The position numbers were made by a program, and so were the translations under genes. Below the pieces are notes generated by a model, which saw only the letters and a list, made by a program, of their open reading frames with translations, did not search any database and had not been told where the DNA came from. A stretch of 10,618 nucleotides of DNA from Candidatus Campbelliibacteriota bacterium (GTDB lineage Bacteria; Patescibacteriota; Minisyncoccia; UBA9983). The DNA lies in assembly GCA_003231675.1 (NCBI GenBank), contig QIJB01000010.1, positions 1 to 10,618 on the forward strand. The letters run 5' to 3'. Each line of letters starts with the position of its first letter. Positions within the stretch are counted from its first letter, which is position 1. This document shows, piece after piece, positions 7,570-10,618 of this stretch.

Positions 7570-8454
7570 TTATGACGCTGAGATTGATTCAGTTTTATTC
7601 TGATGAAGTCCCAAATCGGCGGCGTCTTTGATTATGTTCAATAAATTGCTTTCAATGATTGTTCCGGCAATTTCAAAGCGAAATCCGTTAATAAGGTTTT
7701 TATTCGGCTTTTTAGATATCTTTATCGCGGCGCCTATTTTTTTAATGATTATTTCTTCCAATTCTTTCTCCTGTTCTTCAGTCAGAGGGTGAGCGTATTC
7801 AATCACAACCGAGCCTATTTGAGCGGCAAACATATTTTCCAATTTTCTCCTTAAATCGCTTTCCCCGCCTTTTTCCTCTTTTTCCGCTTTTTTGAGTTTT
7901 TTCACAATCTCCGCCAATCTCGGCTCCCGCAGTTTTTTAATCGTCAATTTTTCAATTTGCTCCAGAAGGTCATTCCAAAAAACATTCTGGAATTCCTTTT
8001 GTAGGGAAGATGAGAAAACATCACTGAAAGTTTCTTTGAACGAACCGACGATTTTCTCCCGTATTTCTTTGGAAACTTTCTCTTCAATGTCCGGTTTCAG
8101 CGATTCAAGTTTGCTTTTTGCTTGTTTGATTATCGCCAAGGCCTCTTCGTCGGCCTTTTGACGCGCTCCCTTTTCTATTTTTTGAGCTATATGCTCAGCT
8201 TCAATTATAATCTCCCGCGCCCTCTTTTTCAGTTGAGCCATCTCTTTTTCTTTTTTCTCCGTAAAAGATTTTTCCTCAATTTCAAGCTCCCCCGTCTTTT
8301 TTCTGGCCTCTTCCAATTCAACCTCATCTTCTTCAATCATTTTAATTACGGGCTTGTAGATAAATCTGGACAAGAGCCATAAAAGCAACCCGAAATTTAT
8401 CATTTGAGCGATTAAGAGCTGCGGGTCTATACCAAGTTTCCCTAAAAAATCCAT
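7570..8454 (-). CDS. atpFH: Fused b-delta stator subunit, delta N-domain apparently missing
   Basis: Peripheral stalk subunit holding F1 against the rotor. Residues 9-40 are typical of subunit b: IDPQLLIAQMINFGLLLWLLSRFIYKPV forms the single membrane helix and cytoplasmic boundary. Residues 41-135 are a long charged coiled coil (Glu/Lys/Arg/Ala rich). Residues about 215-281 match the C-terminal domain of delta/OSCP: VVIEYAHPLTEEQEKELEE, then the strand and turn NLINGFRFEIAGTIIESNLLNIIKDAADLG, comparable to the usual IDGSV-type ending. Only about 75 mostly helical, charged residues separate the two parts, too few for the ~105-residue six-helix delta N-domain. No separate atpH occurs, so this is the only delta. 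It resembles mycobacterial b-delta (about 445 residues) in principle but is much shorter. It is the one atp gene with a strong Shine-Dalgarno. Confidence 0.9.
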   Translation of the reverse strand: MDFLGKLGIDPQLLIAQMINFGLLLWLLSRFIYKPVIKMIEEDEVELEEARKKTGELEIEEKSFTEKKEKEMAQLKKRAREIIIEAEHIAQKIEKGARQKADEEALAIIKQAKSKLESLKPDIEEKVSKEIREKIVGSFKETFSDVFSSSLQKEFQNVFWNDLLEQIEKLTIKKLREPRLAEIVKKLKKAEKEEKGGESDLRRKLENMFAAQIGSVVIEYAHPLTEEQEKELEEIIIKKIGAAIKISKKPNKNLINGFRFEIAGTIIESNLLNIIKDAADLGLHQNKTESISAS

Positions 8455-8457
8455 ATT

Positions 8458-8658
8458 TTAAAATCCTCCGAGACCGGAAGTGTATACGCTTAAAAATTTC
8501 GGTATGACAAATATCATCCCTATAAGCGGAAGAATGAATACGACCAGAGAAATGATAAGCGTCCACATAAAATATTTACGCGTTTTCTCCACTGATTTGT
8601 AAATTTTTTTCAGCAACTCGTCTTGCGAGTCAAGTCGCTTTTTGGTTTCCTCTTCCAT
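8458..8658 (-). CDS. Small membrane protein between c and b-delta genes, unknown function
   Basis: A 66-residue protein. Residues 3-29 form a charged, probably amphipathic or coiled-coil helix (Glu/Lys/Arg with heptad-like Leu/Ile). Residues 30-55 are a strongly hydrophobic segment, FMWTLIISLVVFILPLIGMIF being its core, enough for one long or kinked membrane helix. A short polar tail ends in Gly-Gly-Phe. It resembles small hypothetical membrane proteins I associate with Parcubacteria-type genomes, but I cannot name a family. It starts 20 nt after atpE and ends 3 nt before the b-delta start, so it is surely expressed with the Fo genes. By position it could be an Fo assembly or accessory factor; that is inference. 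It is not subunit b, which follows intact. No Shine-Dalgarno. Confidence 0.75.
   Translation of the reverse strand: MEEETKKRLDSQDELLKKIYKSVEKTRKYFMWTLIISLVVFILPLIGMIFVIPKFLSVYTSGLGGF
8465..8469 (-). promoter_or_regulatory. Strong Shine-Dalgarno GGAGG for the b-delta gene
   Basis: GGAGG on the minus strand ends 10 nt before the ATG at 8454. It lies within the last codons (Gly-Gly-Phe) of the upstream 66-residue gene, so that protein's C-terminus may be shaped by the ribosome site. No other start in the window has a comparable site. Confidence 0.7.
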
Positions 8659-8678
8659 AGATTCTTGTGTTTGTGTTC

Positions 8679-8903
8679 TTAGCTGACAAATTTTAAGATG
8701 AGAGCGACTATCAAAGCGTAAATGGCGACGGCCTCCGCGAAGGCGATGGCGATAATCATGGCAATTTGAATTTTTTCCGAATTTTCAGGATTACGCGCCA
8801 TACCTATCATTGCCGCCGCGCCAATCATACCGATTGCCAATCCCGGTCCGATGGTGCCGACCGCCATGGCGAATGCTACTGATGGGTCTTGAATTTGAAT
8901 CAT
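8679..8903 (-). CDS. atpE: F-type ATP synthase c subunit (rotor ring)
   Basis: Forms the membrane rotor ring that carries ions. 74 residues in two membrane helices (about 8-36 and 46-72) joined by the polar loop ARNPE 36-40. The glycine-rich first helix (GTIGPGLAIGMIG, 16-28) allows tight packing. The ion-binding carboxylate is Glu57 in FAEAVAIYALIVALIL. The sodium signature of Ilyobacter-type rings (Gln four residues after the helix-1 Pro, and Ser/Thr after the Glu) is absent: those positions are Ile24 and Ala58. This supports H+ coupling by established motif rules. The start has no Shine-Dalgarno but lies in an AT-rich leader with a 13-nt near-palindrome. It is separated from the previous gene by 73 nt, the second largest gap in the operon. 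Confidence 0.97.
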   Translation of the reverse strand: MIQIQDPSVAFAMAVGTIGPGLAIGMIGAAAMIGMARNPENSEKIQIAMIIAIAFAEAVAIYALIVALILKFVS

Positions 8904-8976
8904 AATTTTAAGTTACTTAATGTATTTATTTAATGTCTTTCGACCACGCGCCCGTATTTCCGCGCGCCTTCCGCCA
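8904..8976 (-). promoter_or_regulatory. Leader before atpE: GC hairpin then AT-rich start region
   Basis: This 73-nt gap contains a five-base GC-only stem (CGCGC at 8947-8951 with GCGCG at 8962-8966, 10-nt loop). Next to atpE is an A/T-rich stretch with the near-palindrome TTAAGTTACTTAA at 8908-8920. E. coli also uses an A/U-rich, Shine-Dalgarno-assisted enhancer before atpE to raise c synthesis. A similar role here, or RNA processing at the hairpin, is possible but unproven. Confidence 0.3.
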
Positions 8977-9162
8977 CTACTGCCTGTATTTCCAATCCAG
9001 TATCGCCAGCGCGGCCGCGAAAAACGCGGCCGGATAGCTTGCCCAAACGGGAAACTGAAAACTGGAAATCAGAATCGGCAGACCGTATATCGCTCTCAAA
9101 AAGTGAAGCGCCGCTACGAGAGCGAATATCAGCGAAGAAATTGTCATCATTGCGGTTTTCAT
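8977..9162 (-). CDS. Small two-helix membrane protein in the atp operon, unknown function
   Basis: A 61-residue protein with two predicted membrane helices: about 4-26 (TISSLIFALVAALHFLRAIYG) and 37-55 (PVWASYPAAFFAAALAILDW), with a short loop between and a charged end (DWKYRQ). It resembles small hypothetical membrane proteins common in uncultivated bacteria, of the type ISxxIFxxVAxLHxLRxxxG followed by PxWAS; I recall no characterised member. The reading direction, position inside the operon and hydrophobic pattern support it over the 86-codon plus-strand frame covering the same bases, which has no plausible protein character. It sits 45 nt after the previous small gene and 73 nt before atpE. 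No Shine-Dalgarno. A role in Fo assembly is a guess from location only. Confidence 0.65.
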   Translation of the reverse strand: MKTAMMTISSLIFALVAALHFLRAIYGLPILISSFQFPVWASYPAAFFAAALAILDWKYRQ

Positions 9163-9207
9163 TTTAATTACGAATTTTAGACTGCTAATTTTATTCCCTC
9201 ACCTCTC

Positions 9208-9432
9208 CTATTTGAGGCACTTTCTCAATAAAGGGCAAAGACCTATTGAGAGGTTTAAAAGCGCGAACAAAATAATGGAGCTGAGCCAAAGGCTTCCTCG
9301 CACGCCGAGCAAATACTGCGTGTAATACAAGAAAGCGTAAAAAGAGACTTCAGCAATTATCCCGTAAACCCACTCTTTCGCCTTTCCTTCGGATGGTTTG
9401 CGTTCCTCTGTTATTTCTGTGTTGTTTTCCAT
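9208..9432 (-). CDS. Small two-helix membrane protein after atpB, unknown function
   Basis: A 74-residue protein. The N-terminal 20 residues are hydrophilic and acidic/basic (MENNTEITEERKPSEGKAKE). Two hydrophobic helices follow at about 22-43 and 47-67, and the C-terminus is LSIGLCPLLRKCLK with two cysteines (66 and 72). The GLCPLL end is vaguely like the G-x-CP end of DUF2892-type small membrane proteins, but that is weak. It sits 87 nt after atpB and 45 nt before another small membrane gene, between the a and c genes. Some bacterial operons carry accessory proteins in this region, but I cannot assign it. No Shine-Dalgarno. Confidence 0.65.
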   Translation of the reverse strand: MENNTEITEERKPSEGKAKEWVYGIIAEVSFYAFLYYTQYLLGVRGSLWLSSIILFALLNLSIGLCPLLRKCLK

Positions 9433-9519
9433 ATTTTTATGAACTTAATTTAATTTCCGACCTTTGTTCTTAAATTGACAATGTATTGCGAATTTTTTCT
9501 TTATTTTTTCCGGATAACC

Positions 9520-10254
9520 TCAAGTGGTATTCTTCATCGTGCTTGTCTTTATAAACGACAATGTCAGTATGGCAAAAATAAAAGCTTGAATAACTCCCAC
9601 AAACACTTCCAGTATCATAAAGGGCAAAGGAATTATGTAAGGAATCAAGAAGGCGACAACCAAGAGCAAGACCTCTCCGGCAAAAACATTCCCGAACAAC
9701 CTGAAGGAAAATGAAAGAATCTTGACGCTTTCGGAAATTATTTCAAAAAACCCCAAGATGAAATTAATGGGGTTTGTAAAATTAAGAAACCTCCCTATGT
9801 ATTTTTTCAGCCCCAACACCCTTATGGAAAAAAATTGGATTGAAATCACCGAGAATAACGCCAACGCCACCGTCGTCGTCAAATCGCTGTTCGGCGAGCG
9901 AAGAATGGATAATTTTCCCAAGGGCGTGTTTACGAAGAACGATCCCAGAAACCCGGGGATTAACGCCAAAAGATTCGCGCTCACGATAAAGAGAAAAAAA
10001 GTGGCGATAAGCGGAAGAATTTTTTTGGACAGTTTTCTATCCTGGGTTACCTCATCGGTAAGTTTTAATAATTCAAAAACAATGACTCTCACTCCGTTGA
10101 TGATGACACTTTTGCGGTCTGTTTTTTTGAAATAAAAAATCACTCCCAAGATAACCAGAATAATCATAACCAAAACGGAGGTAAAAAAAGTGTTAGTTAT
10201 GGATATCCCCAAAACGGAAAAAATATATTCAGGATATAAACCTATTTTAATCAT
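9520..10254 (-). CDS. atpB: F-type ATP synthase a subunit (ion channel, stator)
   Basis: Membrane stator subunit that provides the two ion half-channels against the c-ring. 244 residues with about five to six hydrophobic helices (roughly 16-41, 78-104, 123-149, 160-182, 188-212, 215-237). Key signature: SFSFRLFGNVFAGEVLL (181-197) with essential Arg185 (E. coli Arg210) and Glu194 (E. coli Glu219). The last helix carries EVFVGVIQAFIFAILTLSFI with Gln223 (E. coli Gln252). The conserved loop SPNSDLTTTVALAL (120-133) is also present. The start overlaps the end of the AtpI-like gene by 8 nt. No Shine-Dalgarno precedes it, so coupling is likely. Membrane character and position next to the AtpI-like gene agree with the classical order. 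Confidence 0.97.
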   Translation of the reverse strand: MIKIGLYPEYIFSVLGISITNTFFTSVLVMIILVILGVIFYFKKTDRKSVIINGVRVIVFELLKLTDEVTQDRKLSKKILPLIATFFLFIVSANLLALIPGFLGSFFVNTPLGKLSILRSPNSDLTTTVALALFSVISIQFFSIRVLGLKKYIGRFLNFTNPINFILGFFEIISESVKILSFSFRLFGNVFAGEVLLLVVAFLIPYIIPLPFMILEVFVGVIQAFIFAILTLSFIKTSTMKNTT

Positions 10255-10486
10255 TTTTTTTATCGCTGTTTTTGATTAACGGAATAAATAAATGATATAT
10301 TTCATAAACCGTGATAATAATTCCGGTAAGGATTCCGACAATCAGAAGCAGTGGCTCAGTTTTGAAAAATTTATCCGCCCAAACTCCCAAAAACAGAAAC
10401 CCTCCGATAGGGATGGCAATAAGAAAACCCAATTGCCAAGCGAGAGAAAGAGCGTAGAATGTTTTAAAATTGTCTTTTTTATCCAC
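10247..10486 (-). CDS. atpI: AtpI/AtpQ-like small membrane protein, first gene of the atp operon
   Basis: A 79-residue protein with two membrane helices (about 12-36 and 46-68) around a short loop, GVWADKFFKTEP (34-45). The pattern WQLGFLIAIPIGGFLFLGVWADK then PLLLIVGILTGI matches the F0F1-ATPase gene 1 type of small protein (AtpI/AtpR-like) that commonly begins atp operons. AtpI is thought to help assemble the c-ring or to handle cations; which applies here is unknown. The start is GTG at 10486: an in-frame TAA lies 27 nt upstream with no ATG, GTG or TTG between. The gene overlaps atpB by 8 nt. The symbol is given by family resemblance and position. Confidence 0.8.
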   Translation of the reverse strand: MDKKDNFKTFYALSLAWQLGFLIAIPIGGFLFLGVWADKFFKTEPLLLIVGILTGIIITVYEIYHLFIPLIKNSDKKND

Positions 10487-10493
10487 TACTCTT

Positions 10494-10522
10494 ATTTTAC
10501 ACCCTGTAGGAGCATTTTACAA
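10494..10522 (-). promoter_or_regulatory. Proximal candidate promoter of the atp operon
   Basis: On the minus strand TTGTAA (10522-10517) and TAAAAT (10499-10494) are 17 bp apart. The -10 box ends 8 nt before the GTG start at 10486, so initiation here would give a leaderless or nearly leaderless mRNA, like the xfp promoter. The octamer TGTAAAAT occurs twice, 21 nt apart (two helical turns), covering both elements; this may be a coincidence or a binding site. Confidence 0.45.
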
Positions 10523-10572
10523 AAAATTGATTGAGTCCACCCGTTTCTGCACTCCTCTGGTAATTTAGATGT

Positions 10573-10601
10573 ATAATACTCCGACCTTAGCAAAACATCA
10601 A
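10573..10601 (-). promoter_or_regulatory. Distal candidate promoter of the atp operon
   Basis: On the minus strand TTGATG (10601-10596) and TATTAT (10578-10573) are 17 bp apart, each close to consensus. Initiation here would leave an untranslated leader of about 80 nt. It competes with the proximal candidate; both could be used. The overlapping plus-strand TATAAT at 10572-10577 lacks a partner -35 box. Confidence 0.4.
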
Positions 10602-10618
10602 ACGGCGTCATTTTGTTC

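Noticed and set aside
8920..9180. An 86-codon plus-strand frame opposite the 61-residue small membrane gene
   Set aside because: Its composition is arginine-rich and low in protein character, whereas the minus-strand frame gives two clean membrane helices and fits the operon.
10572..10577. Perfect TATAAT on the plus strand, suggesting a divergent promoter
   Set aside because: No -35 element at the right spacing and no start codon with an open frame before the window ends. It is largely the complement of the minus-strand TATTAT box.
10492..10611. A 39-codon minus-strand frame running into the proximal atp promoter, possibly the 3' end of an upstream gene
   Set aside because: It remains open towards the window edge, so it could be a gene tail, but it has no recognised motif and overlaps both candidate promoters. 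There is too little to call.
1..10618. Recoded UGA (Gly) as in Gracilibacteria/SR1
   Set aside because: TGA serves as the stop in ATGA junctions of alpha, gamma and beta, and no in-frame TGA interrupts conserved regions.
1..10618. CRISPR arrays, tRNAs, insertion sequences, attachment sites or phage genes
   Set aside because: No regularly spaced repeats, cloverleaf-like segments, transposase motifs or flanking duplications were seen; the genes are closely packed, with gaps no larger than about 130 nt.

Overview
This window is a compact energy-metabolism locus with every gene on the minus strand, so it reads right to left. It holds a complete F-type ATP synthase operon, then a phosphoketolase-acetate kinase pair. 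Small proteins, 2-4 nt gaps or ATGA overlaps between most subunit genes, a fused b-delta stator subunit, a short epsilon, tiny membrane ORFs inside the atp operon and a divergent acetate kinase all suggest a reduced fermentative bacterium of the Candidate Phyla Radiation (Patescibacteria, probably Parcubacteria-like). That placement rests on protein features only; there is no rRNA or other marker gene. TGA, TAA and TAG all appear as stops, so the recoded UGA of Gracilibacteria/SR1 is not in use here.

Region by region, in transcription order: 10618-10487 is a promoter region with two candidate sigma70-type promoters. Then come an AtpI-like protein (10486-10247), AtpB/a (10254-9520), two unrecognised two-helix membrane proteins (9432-9208 and 9162-8977), AtpE/c (8903-8679), a third small membrane protein (8658-8458), a b-delta fusion (8454-7570), AtpA/alpha (7567-6077), AtpG/gamma (6080-5193), AtpD/beta (5196-3823) and AtpC/epsilon (3826-3569). 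A clear intrinsic terminator (3490-3517) closes the operon. A consensus TATAAT box lies 10 nt before the start codon of the next gene, phosphoketolase (3456-1060). Acetate kinase (1038 to the left edge) follows after 21 nt and lacks its last roughly 50 residues because the window ends.

How the genes work together: phosphoketolase splits xylulose-5-P or fructose-6-P with phosphate to give acetyl-phosphate, and acetate kinase turns acetyl-phosphate plus ADP into acetate and ATP. The F-type enzyme next door interconverts ATP and an ion gradient. In a fermenter without visible respiratory genes it may mainly run as an ATP-driven proton pump, but direction cannot be read from sequence. The c subunit has a proton-type rather than sodium-type ion site.

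The most interesting signal is coordinated reduction of the ATP synthase. The delta N-terminal domain and the alpha N-terminal helix that normally bind each other both appear absent. The epsilon C-terminal inhibitory hairpin is absent and the beta DELSEED loop it contacts reads DELSRTD. Three small membrane proteins of unknown role are interspersed with the Fo genes. I found no mobile element, CRISPR array, tRNA or obviously new defence or metabolic system.
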